This document shows positions 32,103 through 43,800 of a stretch of 64,000 bases of DNA, piece by piece. The stretch is from Tridacna crocea (Eukaryota; Mollusca; Bivalvia; Cardiida; Cardiidae). The stretch lies in assembly GCA_943736015.1 (NCBI GenBank), contig OX031063.1, positions 19,389,501-19,453,500 on the forward strand, in the 5' to 3' direction. The notes under the pieces are model-generated. The model worked only from the letters and a program-made list of their open reading frames with translations, searched no databases and had not been told where the DNA came from. A program made the position numbers and the translations under genes. Every line of letters begins with the position of its first letter. Positions within the stretch are counted from its first letter, which is position 1.

Positions 32103-32129
32103 TCATGAAATTTTGTATGCCATCCTTGA

Positions 32130-32558
32130 GTTTTGTGTTCTGATACAAAGCTGAATTTCAGCTTGGCTGCTAAAAAAAAATTCAAGAGCCGTTGAAGTGT
32201 TGTCATCTGCGCAGTGTAAAAGCATTGGTATTTTATAGTATCTCTGTCATTACTGAAGATATTTACATCAAACTTGGGCAAGGTTTAAAACATAAAAAGG
32301 GGGACCCATAGAACAGGAGCCGTTAACTATCAAAATATTTTTGACATGGTTATGGTCTTTTTTATACCCCTGCAAAACAAATATTTTCAGGGATATACTT
32401 GAATCGGCCTTTCTGTCCATGTGTCCGTCTGTGTACAAAATACTGTCAAAGCGCTGGCACTGGGATATTCAGTGACACCAGTCCTCTAGTTTTACTTAGA
32501 ATTGTCACTGTAAACAACTGCTGTTGAGTGTTGGCACCTACATCGGTCCTCTCTTGTT
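32130..32558 (+). mobile_element. Short TCTTGTT-tail element (nested pieces)
   Basis: Contains CAGCTTGGCTGC near its start, a nested TTTTATACCCCTGC start near 32371 followed by GTCCATGTGTCCGTC, and the end GGTCCTCTCTTGTT. The satellite core is absent or very short. Confidence 0.5.
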
Positions 32559-32563
32559 GAAGT

Positions 32564-32759
32564 TTAACTCTTTACCAAAGAATCCCTGGTTTTCACAACT
32601 CTGTGGAAGAAGCCCTCTGAAAATATTGTGGGAAAAGGAGAAAATGCTGGTAATCAGCATTTTCTCCTTTTCCCAAAATATTTTCTACCCTTCCCAAACA
32701 AATTTCAATTTTTGAGTCACTTTAATTTTGCTATCTTCTTGTGTCTGGTAAAGGGTTAA
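32564..32759 (+). mobile_element. H229-A, right side shortened
   Basis: 196 bp with both TTAA. The stem is intact (core CTGGTAATCAG) but the segment before the right end is deleted. Confidence 0.88.
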
Positions 32760-33275
32760 TATTTGTGGGAACTCCCAAATTATAACCTATCCCAAAGCTA
32801 TCATTAATTTTGTCTGTTCATACACCTCAGTCTGAACCCAAGAAGACGATGGAATTAGGTTACAGGTTCAGAATTAAACCTTGAAGGTCCAGAGGTTACT
32901 CTGATATGATTCAAAATATCTCTTAAGTTCTTATCGTTGGTACCAGTAAAATTGTCTTCCCAGTGTATCCACAACTGGGGTTGCAGTGAAGATAATGTGT
33001 TTTGTATTTAATTACTGTGACCCTTCTTGTCTAACATTCTGAATGTCATGCTATGATAATAGATTGTTTTTACATCAATGTCAATAAGTTGTCAGTCTAT
33101 GGGAATTATGAGTCAATGAATTTGATTAGTAGGGATTTATGACAGGGATTTATTTCTTATCCTAATATTATTGCATGCAGAGATATCACTGTAACCATGT
33201 TTCTTGTAACCTTTATGCTGCCAAGAACTGATATTGTCAACCTTTGATTTACCCTTTGCCATACAATCCTGAGTT
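32760..33275. other. No gene recognised
   Basis: AT-rich host DNA; only a short H229 end (ACCCTTTGCCATACAATCC) just before the next copy. Confidence 0.4.
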
Positions 33276-33504
33276 TTAACTCTTTTCTAAACGACAGATT
33301 TTAGACTCTTCGAAAGAAAAAGAGTTTGCTGACGATAATTTCTAGATTTGGAGAAACTGGCAGAAAGTTCTCAAAATGGGTAGAAAACACTCCGGGAAAA
33401 GGAGAAATTGTTCGTTACGAGCAATTTCTCCTTTTTCCACAGTGTTTTCAAAAGACTTTTACGGAAGACACGTAAAAACCAGGGCTTGTTGAGGAAAGAG
33501 TTAA
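33276..33504 (-). mobile_element. H229 with intermediate stem
   Basis: 229 bp, both TTAA. The inner stem GGAGAAATTG / CAATTTCTCC with centre TTCGTTACGAG lies between subfamilies A and G. Confidence 0.9.
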
Positions 33505-34135
33505 GGAAGATGAGGAGTTAAACTTTGAAACCATTGGTAGAAAATGAGCAGTTACTAGTTACCAGCATTTTTAGCTCAGCTGTGTTTGGGGTATTGTCTA
33601 ATCGCTATAGCCCTGACTTCATCCTCTGCAACATCTAAATTGTCATCATCTGTGTCATCATTGTGCAAAAACTTTGACTTTTTATTGTCAGACTAGGACT
33701 AGCTGATGACTTTCAAAAAGGAAACCCATAAAACAGGGGCAAGTAAACACCAAATTGTTTTAGACACAGTTATGCCATTTTTTTTTAATTTAAATTTTGG
33801 AAAAATCTTTGACATTATTTGATACGTCTGTAAATACCTAAGATATTTACTGTTACCACAATTTTGAACAAGTTGCTAACTTTCAAAGAGGGAACCAAAT
33901 ATATCGGGCAGGTAACCAATTAATTTTCAAAATTTTTGACACAGTTATTACCTTCTTTTTGACTTAGAGTTTTCATCCACTAACAGCAATTACAGCCAAG
34001 CATTGGCACTAGCTGAAGGTGCTCTTGTTTCCTCTTCCCAAAATGTTTTTATGCAGTCAAAGAACTAGAATTAAGTTCAAAAGCCTTCTCCTTCATGATC
34101 TTTGAAACTTGGAATTGTGTGGTAGAGGGATAAAG
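33505..34135 (-). mobile_element. Degraded H229-A split by a TCTTGTT-tail insertion
   Basis: Left part to about 33581 ends TTACCAGCATTT. The right part resumes at about 34030 with TCCTCTTCCCAAAATG and ends GTGTGGTAGAGGGATAA. Confidence 0.65.
33582..34029 (+). mobile_element. TCTTGTT-tail element inside an H229 stem
   Basis: Begins TTAGCTCAGCTG and ends AGCTGAAGGTGCTCTTGTT. It sits in the T-run of the H229 motif GCATTTT. Two similar internal sub-blocks (around CATAAAACAGGGGC and AATATATCGGGCAGG) are visible. Confidence 0.6.
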
Positions 34136-34162
34136 AACCTGTTGTCATCATATACTAGTAGC

Positions 34163-34388
34163 TTAACTCTTTACCCAACGACAAAATGTAAGACTAATCC
34201 ATATTGAAAGCATTTGCAGATGACAAACTTAATGTGAATCAAACAATGAAATTCAATTTGGGAAGGGTACAATATTAAGGGAAAAGGAGAAAATGCTGGT
34301 TACTAGCATTTTCTCCTTTTCCCACAATGTTTTCAAAAGCCATTTCCTCAGGGTTGTTAAAAGTTGGGATTGTGTGGTAAAGAGTTAA
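34163..34388 (-). mobile_element. H229-A hairpin element
   Basis: 226 bp, both TTAA; core CTGGTTACTAG with one mismatch. Confidence 0.9.
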
Positions 34389-34472
34389 TTCTGAGAGGAG
34401 CAATTACTGTGTAATCAAACGGCATAAACCAAAATAAAGATCAAAGTACTGCATCTATAAGTCCAAGTTTAC

Positions 34473-34656
34473 AATTGACCTTTCTGCCGATTTCGATTGA
34501 CAAGTCTACCAGCGTCTTATCGGCCAATGAAAATGCAGCAATGGCTGTCTTGTAAACAAAAAAGTCTGACACAATTTCTGGTTAGCTTGTCAGGCTTGAC
34601 AACCAATAAAGCGCGTTACTAAGGGGTGCAAAACTGGGTTTACAGAAAGGTCAATT
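34473..34656. mobile_element. 184-bp inverted-repeat element
   Basis: Perfect 14-bp inverted ends AATTGACCTTTCTG / CAGAAAGGTCAATT about 105 bp upstream of the first recognised neurobeachin exon. No second copy found in the window. Confidence 0.5.
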
Positions 34657-34763
34657 ATCATTATTATTCAAAACTCAGATTGAGTCTTCTGATTTTGATC
34701 TAAACTAATTTTGTCTAGGCTATTGATTCTGGACATATTTAATTTTTACAATTCTATTTTCAG

Positions 34764-34868
34764 TTGGTCGGTGGAGAATTTGATATAGAATCCAACTTTG
34801 TGATCCAAGAATCATCTAACATCCCTCATATGCTGAATGTTGTTGAACAATGTCCAGAAAACTTACAA
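34764..34868 (+). CDS. NBEA: NBEA exon a
   Basis: 35 codons, starts [15 protein letters not shown], ends in phase 0 at a GTAAGT donor. Confidence 0.93.
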
Positions 34869-37800
34869 GTAAGTACATTTAGGTCTGATGGTATTTGCCT
34901 ACAGAGCACAACTTTGGCTGCTTTACTTGATAGTGTTGATTATGAATTCTAACATGACACATGAGTGGCTGCATGCCACTCGTGAAAATATTACCGATGG
35001 TGTTCACTCGATGAAATAAATTTCGATCTTTCACCCAAAAAAACAAATATTCTATTTATTTCATGTGGTTAACCCTTTCTGTGAGGAGCTTTATCAAAAT
35101 CCAGTACAGTTCTTTTCCGTTATTCCCCGTGGCGTACCCCTCCCACATAGCAACGCATTACAATATTACATCAACCGCGAGAAATGTAAGGTATATGACA
35201 TCATATTTCCCATCTGGTTGTTAGGCACGCGCAATTTACCTAGGCAACAAGAACATAAAAATAGGTATTTTCACTGGTGGTACCAGTGCAAGATCACAAA
35301 ATATTTTCACTGCTATTTCTCAATATCCTACTGCAAAGCGTGAAATAATGGGTTATGTTATTACTTTGTTATTTACATGTATTAACTAAAGAATAATGAA
35401 CAGTTTCTGATATGTTGTTTTTTTTCTACTTGTATTATAATGAATCAGATGTTTATCAATAAAACTTTGCATTTATCATCAATGTGTCTGATAAATTGTG
35501 ATTAAAAGTAAAAAAGCTATGAATAATCCAACAGAACACGAAACACAGCTATATTTACTTTCGTAGATTGTATAGATCAGTGCTTAGTTTAACTCATTAC
35601 CAAACAACAAATTTTTTTTAGACTGGTCCAAATTGAAAGCTTTTGCTGACAACAAAATTAATGTGACTCAAAATCTGAATTTTTTTTTCTGGAAGGGTAG
35701 AAAACAGCATGCGAAAAGGAGAAAATGCTGGTTACCAGCATATTCTCCTTTTCCCATGATGTTTTCAAAAGCCTTCTTTTTCAGGTTTGTGAAAATCAAG
35801 GATAATGTTTTGGAAAGGGTTAAACATATTTATTTCGCATCCATTGAGTAAAGATGTTCTTACAACTTACATCCATCACTCTTGAACCTGATGTGTGGGC
35901 CAATGATCATTTCCCAAGTTGACATCTGCTGAAGGTTATCGAACCAGGGACTTCTTTGTTACAAGCTGGGCACTCTATCTCACATCTATGGACACCTCAT
36001 TGTAGATCAATGTCAACCTGCACAAAACAGCATATCCAATTTCCCTGTATCTTTGCCTGTGAATTTGTTTCTGCCATTGTTTGGATTTAGGACAGTGTTA
36101 AGTTCTGTTATTTAGTAAAAACTAAAGACTGAATGCTTTACCACACAGTCATTACTTCAGAGACTCTGAAGTAAAAAAAATACTTGTTGAAACATTTTTG
36201 GAAAAGTAGAAAATGCTGGTAAACATCTTTTCCTTTTTCCACAGTGGTTCTTCTCTTTCAAATGAAAATGCTATTATTTGAGGCTCAACCTTTTACCAAA
36301 CAAGCCCTGGTTTTTACAGCCCTGAGATGGAAGCCTTTTGGAAACACTGTGGGAAAAGGAGAAAATGCTGGTAACTAGCATTTTCTCCTTTTTCCCTGAA
36401 TATTCCTACCCTGCTGGAAACAAATTTCAATTTTTGAGTTAGGTTTATTTTGTTGTCTGCAACCTGCTTCCAATTTGGACCAGTCTAAAATTTTGTCATT
36501 TTGCAAAGAGTTAATGTATTTGTCATCTTTAAGCACTTTCAACTTGCATAATTATGTCAAAAGTTTGGTGATTGAGTAAAGTGCTGATTGTTATTTTGTT
36601 TGTTAAAATACAGCTTAATAGTTACATACTGGTCATTAACCTCATTCATCTTTCCCCTAACATGCAGGAGAGTGGATTATATTCATGGCAAGCTGAAAAA
36701 GAGCAGGAGAAACTTCCTACTTTGGGTTATGAAAACTTTGGATTGTGTTAATAATTATTTATTTTGTTTTATTCTTCTGCAAAGAAATTTCTTGTGGTCT
36801 GATTGGATAATATATCCCAACCTTATATGTCACGTACACTGGCAAAAACTTACGGTATACCCAGTATACATGACTACACTATCAACTCAACATCCAAAAT
36901 GGCGGCATCGATCAAGATTAACATCAAGATTATGCGCCAAGCTGCACATTTTAGTACATTTTACCAAGGTTTCCGTGACATCAGTTCCTAGTGTCTTCAG
37001 TTTTCATTGAATTGGGGCACTCAGAAGGGAAATTCTACTTTGTCAGCGTACTCAATTTTTCAAACACACAAAAAAAAACCAGGTAAAATTTGCTGAACAA
37101 ACTTTGGTATAGTAAAACTGTGCAGTGTTATAAATTTGTTGTACAATCAGGTGGCAGGGGTTTGAAACTTGTTCATGACTGCGGTCAATCGTGTTGCCAC
37201 CACTCCTTTTGCTCTGGACGACATGATTCACCACAGCCCTGAACAAGTTTCCAAGTCCCCTGTCACCAGACCGTACAACTAATAATGTACAGTTTTATCA
37301 TTTGCACGGCGGGGAATCACGTGACACAACAACAACAATAATGACCGTTATTTGAAAAAATTCCCCGACTTCAGGTAAGAAAATCTTCAATAATTCTGTT
37401 AATACATGACCGATTGGAATTTGGTTTGAAGCAGAGAAGGCGGAAGGACTCCAGGGATTCGCTTGATGTGTTAGATTTTTTAAACAACACCTGATAAAAA
37501 AGTTATTGACGAGCAAACAAATTTTTTACCCTGGATAATTTGTTTGCTCGTCAATAACTTTTTTATCAGGTGTTGTTTAAAAAATCTAACATATCAAGCG
37601 AATCCCTGGAGTACTTCCGCCTTCTCTGCTTCAAACCGAATTCCAATCGGTCACATATTAACGGAATTACTGAAGATTTTCTTACCTGAAATCGGGGAAT
37701 TTTTTCAAATAACGGTTATTGTTGTTGTTGTTGTGTCACGTGATTCCCCGCCGTGATTTGGTTACTTCGTCTTTCCCATTACAGGCAGAAGTATGGAGTG

Positions 37801-40800
37801 TGTTCATGGCTATGCTAAAAAAGAGCAGGAGAAACCTACAGGCATGTACAGAAGTTGGACTCATCTTGAGGGTGGTAAATATGTTGGAAACCGCAGGGGA
37901 TATTGTGGCAGGTAATATTGTAATTCTCTTCCAGGTTCCCTATTCACAAACCATTCCTGAGAAGGTTCTTTAACTCATTACCAAACAACAATGTTTTACG
38001 TTTGTCCAAATCGGAAGCATTTGCAGACAACAAAATAAAAGTGAATGAAAATTTGAAATTTGCTTTGTAAAGGTTAGAAAATATTGTGGGAAAAGGAGAA
38101 AATGCTGGTTACCAGCATTTTCTCCTTTTCCTACAATGTTTTCCAAAGGCTACTTTCTCAGGGTCGTCAAAAGTAGGTATTGTGTGGTAATGGGTTAACT
38201 CTGTACCAAATGACAAAATTTTAAACTGGTCCGAATTGAAAGCACTTGCAGATGACAAAATAAATGGAACTCAAAAATTTAGATTTGTTCCCAGCAGGGT
38301 GGAAAACATTGTGGGAAAAGGAGAAAATGCTGGTTACCAGCATTTTCTCCTTTTCCCAAAATGTTTTCAGAAGGCTTTTATCTCAGGGTTGGTAAAGGGT
38401 TAAGTCTTATTGTCAGAGATTTTTTAAATGTGAAAGTAACACAAATTCTAATTGGCTTAACCCTTTGCCAAATAATCCCAGGTTTTCACAACACTGGGGA
38501 AGTAGCCTTCTGAAAATGTTGGTAACCAGTGTTTTCTCCTTTTCCCACAACATTTTCTAGCCTTCTCAACCCAATTTTCAACTTTTGAGTCACACTGATA
38601 TTGTCATCTGCAAATGCTTCCAATTAGGACCAGTTCAAAATTACGCTGCAGATAGAAAGGGTGAATTTGATTTCTGAATTGAAAAATATTAATCATTCTC
38701 CGCTAAAACCTAGGTTCTGGGTACTCAACAGAATTGTGTCATTAGGATGATTCTAATGGGTTTTGAAGAGAAATAATGGATAAAGAATCACTCCCTCTTA
38801 TCTGGAGCTATATTTTGTATGTATGAAGGATCTGTTTAAAGGTGGTTGCACTGCCTGGGTAGCTCATTGGTCTGCACTGCAGGTCTCAAAGTCTTGTTGG
38901 GGTCTTGCACAGCTCAGTGTTAAATTTTAAGACTTGTAACTTGGTGGCCTTAGGATTGATCGCCACAGGAAGGACTGAGTTTTCCATTATTGGAATGTCC
39001 ATGGACAAGAAACCTCAAAGCCAAGCCTAGTTCTTGTGAAATCCAGAACAACCATGAATGCATATGGCCTGCAATATGTGAAAAGGGGCCTTTGGACATT
39101 TGCGTAAAGTGTCGGATCATCTTGTGCAGTCCATGCAGGCTAATCCAAGACAGCACTTTTCGACTACATTAGATTCTGTTTTACAGTAGACTTGCGGGAA
39201 ACAGAAAAATACATAAAAACAGAAAGTATAGAAACATATTTATGTTTCAGACTTGCTTGTGGACATGCTGGGAACCCTGGCAGCATACAGTATCACCGTG
39301 ACAGAGCTGAAGCTCCTGTTTAAATTTCTGAAGGCTGCAGATGGAAAATGGGTATGTTTTATTGCTTTGTTATCCAATCATGTGCTTTACCTGTATACCA
39401 AACTCAATGATTTTAGATTAGTCCAAACTGGAAGCATATCTAGACGTCAAAAATAGGGCGACTAAAAAACTGGAGCTTGTTTTGAGAACAGTTGAAAATA
39501 TCAAGGGAAAAGGAGAAAATGCTGGTTGCCAAAATTTTCTCCGTTTCCCACAATGTTTTCAGAAGGATTTATTCACAGGGTCATGAACACTCTGGATTAT
39601 TAGGTAAAGGGTCAAGGAGCCTTTCGAAGAAGGCTTTAGAAAACAATGTGGGAAAAGGAGAAAATGCTGGTAACCCAGCATTTTCTCCTTTTACCACAAT
39701 GTTTTCCACCCTTATGAAGCCTGGCAGGGTAGCTCTGTGGTTAGTGTACCCGACTCGTGACCTAGCCTTTGCAGGTTAATACCTGATTGAGGTAAACTTC
39801 TTGCCAGCAAGCATTTGCTTTTCACCTCTGATACATGTGAGAAAAGTAGTCGGTGGCATGGAAATAAAGTTGTGTCAGGACTGATGTGAGAAAGCATTGA
39901 AGCACAGTCATGCATAGGTGCACTGGCCATTGTGATATGACCTAAACAGTTAGATTAACCCATTACCACTTGAGAAAAATTTAGACTGGTCCAAATTGAA
40001 AGCATTTGCAGACAACAAAAATAAAGGTGACTGAAAAATTGAAATTTGTTCTGGGAAGGGTAGAAAACACTGTGGGAAAAGGAGAAAATGCTGGTTACCA
40101 GCATTTTCTCCTTTTTATACGCCCGTCGTAGACGGGACGTATTATGGGATCACCCGTGGCGGGCGGGCGGGCGGGCGTCCGGGCGGGCGGGCGTCCGGGC
40201 GGGCGGGCGGCGTCCAGTTCTTTGTCCGGAGCATATCTCCAAAACTATTCTAGCTAGGGTTACGAAATTTCATGGGTGGATAGATCTCATCGAGGGGGAG
40301 TGCAGTGCACAGGAACCATAACTCTTGCTCGCTTAATTTTTGAGTTATTGCCCTTTGTCGTTTTTCATACTTGAATTTTGTCCGGAGCATATCTCCAAAA
40401 CTATACTAGCTAGGGTTACGAAATTTCATGGCTGGATAGATCGCATCGAGGGGGAGTGCAGTGCACAGGAACCATAACTCTTGCTCGCTTAATTTTTGAG
40501 TTATTGCCCTTTGTCGTTTTTCATACTTGAATTTTGTCCGGAGCATATCTCCAAAACTATACTAGCTAGGGTTACGAAATTTCATGGGTGGATAGATCTC
40601 ATCGAGGGGGAGTGCAGTGCACAGCAACCATAACTCTTGCTCGCTTAATTTTTGAGTTATTGCCCTTTGTCGTTTTTCATACTTGAATTTTGTCCGGAGC
40701 ATATCTCCAAAACTATACTAGCTAGGGTTACAAAATTTCATGGCTAGATAGATCTCATCTAGGGGGAGTGCAGTGCACAGGAACCATAACTCTTGCTCGC

Positions 40801-43800
40801 TTTATTTTTGAGTTATTGCCCTTTGCCGTTTTTCATACTTCAATTTTGTCCGGTGAATATCTCCACAACTATACTAGCTAGGGTTATGGAATTTCATGGC
40901 TGGATAGATCTCATCAAGGGGGAGTGCAGTGCTCAGGAATCATAACTCTTGCTTGCTTAATTTTTGAGTTATTGCCCTTTGTCTTTTTTCATACCTGAAT
41001 TTTGTCCGGAGCATATCTCCAAAACTATACTAGCTAGGGTTATGGAATTTCATGGGTGGATGGATCTCATCAAGGGGAAGTGCAGTGCTCAGGAACCATA
41101 ACTCTTGCTTGCTTAATTTTTGAGTTATTGCCCTTTGTTGTTTTTCATACCTGAATTTTGTCTGGAGCATATCTCCAAAACTATACTACCTAGGGTTATG
41201 AAATTTCATGGGTGGATAGATCTCATCAAGGGGGAGTGCAGTGCACAGGAATGATAACTCTTGCTCGCTTAATTTTTGAGTTATTGCCCTTTGCCGTTTT
41301 TTATAGTTGAATTTTGTCCAGTGAATATCTCCAAAACTATACTACCTAGGGTTATGAAATTTCATGGGTGGATAGATCTCATCAAGGGGGAGTGCAGTGC
41401 ACAGCAACCATAACTCTTGCTCGCTTAATTTTTGAGTTATTGCCCTTTGTTGTTTTTCATGCTTGAATTTTGTCCGGTGCATGCCCCAGCTTTACAACTT
41501 GGAGTAAGACGGGCGTATCTTGCGACAATTTGCCGCTCTTGTTCAACAGTGTTTTCAAGAGGCTTTTTTCTCGGTGGCGTCAAAAGTAGGGGTTGTGTGG
41601 TAACAGGTTAAATTCCGATACAAATTAACTCTTTAATTCGAAATTTGATCTTACAGGACATTTTGTCATCTGCAACTGCTTCTAATATGGACCAGATTGC
41701 AATTTTATCCTTTGGTACAGATTTACAGCTATACTGTATAAATCCACTATTTATGACTAGTCTAGACAGTTGGTAATTTTCTATAACGAATAAGATTGAG
41801 CAATGTGACAGTGGATTTATTTATTTCAAATGCAAATTTAAACCTGTTGTATGCAAAGCACATCAGATTTGCTTTCTCTGAAAGTGTAGATAAAGATCTG
41901 ACAGCACAGAAAATGCTGCTTTATTGTTTTTTTATCTGCACCTTAATCCATTACCACACAATCCCTGCCTTTGACACCCCTGAGAAAGAAGCCTTAGAAA
42001 ACATTGTGGGAAAAGGAGAAAATGCTGGTAACCTGCATTTTCTCCTTTTCCCACAATGTTTTCTACCCTTCACAAAACAAATTTCAAATTTTCAGTCACT
42101 TTTATTTTGTCGTCTGCAACTGCTTTCAATTTGGACAACGCTAAAATTCTGTCGTCTGGTAAAGGGTTAACTCTTTACCACACGACAAAACTTTAGACTG
42201 ATTCAAATTGAAAGTATTTGCAGACAACAAAATAAAGGTGACTGAAAAATTGAAATTTGATCTGGGAAGGGTTGAAAACACTGTGGGAAAAGGAGAAAAT
42301 GCTGGTTACCAGCATTTTCTCCTTTTCCCATAGTGTTTTCAAAAGGCTTCTTTCTCAGGGGCGTCAAAAGTAGGGATTGTGTGGTAATAGGTTAATACAA
42401 TATTTTGTGCGATACTTGCATCTTTCTCTCAGACAAAAATCCTTGTTTCATGAATAAGGCTTTGAAAAAATGGTTAACCCTTTACCACACAATGATGACT
42501 TTCAACAATCCTTAGAATGAGTTCCTTTTGAAAACATTGTGAGAAAAGGAGAAAAAATGCTGGTAACCAGCATTTTTTCCTTTTCCCACAATGCTTTTTA
42601 CTCTTTAAAAATAAAGTTGCACCTTTTGAGCCACACTGACATTGTGGTCTGCAAATGCTTTTTTTTTTAGACAAGGCTGAAATGTTGTAGTCTGGTACAG
42701 GGTTAAAATACCATCAAATTTATTACAGTAATTACAACCTCAGGACACCTTTTGTTAACATTATGATAAAAGGAGAAAATTTGCCAATATTTCTGGATGC
42801 ATTTACATTCTTTTATAAAATACAACTTCTTTTTATTTTATTATCTTTACTGGTTAGAAACATGTTTTCAGAGTTAAGAATCTATTCAGGAGATTATGAC
42901 TTCATTCTTCTACTGCACAATCCTGAATTCAAATGACCCAGTGGAAGATGGCTTTTGAAAGCATTGTGTGAAAAGAAGAGAATGCTGGAACCAGATCTTT
43001 GATAGGGTAAAGAACATTGTGGAAAAAAGAGAAGTGGTAACCAACATTTTCTCCTTTTCCCACAATGTTTTTAAAAGACTTCTCCCTCAGGGTTATTGGA
43101 ACATTGAGTTGAAATTGGTTATTTGCTTATTTTGTGAAAATGCATTTGAATGCAAACCAAGCTACTATGAAGGGATTCTTCATTTGTCCGTCCTTGAGAA
43201 AGCTTTCTTTAGCCCTTTACCAAACAATGACTATTTTTTTACGACCCTGAGACAGAAGCCTTTTGAAAACATTGTGGGAATAACAGAAAATGCTGATAAC
43301 CAGCATTTTCTTTTTTTCCGGCAATTTTTCTACCCTGCTGGAAACATGTTTCAATTTTTTTCAATGTTTGTCATCTGCAAGTGCTTTCAGTTTCAACCAG
43401 TTTAAAATTTTGTTGTTTGGTGAAGAGTTAACATAGTTTCATATTACATTGTTGATCTCTTTTCTCACCTTCAGTGAACAGCTTGGAAAACATGCTGAGA
43501 AAAAGAAAGAAATGACTGCCTATAATAGCAAGCAGTTTATATTGCATCTTGACTGTATACATGTAGATCTACGATACCTAAAGTTACTCCTTTTCCCACA
43601 ATGATTTTAATTATATTTAAAAAGAACACTTTCCTTTCATGTTTGATTTGCAGGCCATAAAATCACCCTGTGCCCCAATGGATTATTTCCTTATCCAATT
43701 ACAAAATTTTTGCCCCACATGTATCCAAACTGAAGGTTTTTGCAGAAAAATTAAATGTGGCTCATGTAATGAAACTTGTCTTTGAGAGGGTAGAAACACT

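Larger units (their letters stand above)
37934..38456. mobile_element. Family B fragments carrying H229 insertions
   Basis: TATTCACAAACCATTCCTGAG (37940-37969) and GTCTTATTGTC...CTAATTGGC (38404-38456) are successive parts of family B. They are separated by two tandem H229 copies and followed by a third at the next TTAA. Confidence 0.75.

Noticed and set aside
37298-37756. Two 70-72-aa nearly identical proteins reading outward from 37.5 kb
   Set aside because: They are the two arms of the fold-back; open frames are expected to be mirrored and no domain is visible.
38850-39950. tRNA genes
   Set aside because: A-box-like heads are present, but no complete cloverleaf, anticodon stem or terminator; more likely SINE remains.
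40144-40212. GGGCGGGCGG run as a CpG/Sp1 promoter
   Set aside because: It belongs to the 5' part of the satellite-bearing element; comparable GTCCG-rich runs occur at the same place in element 2.
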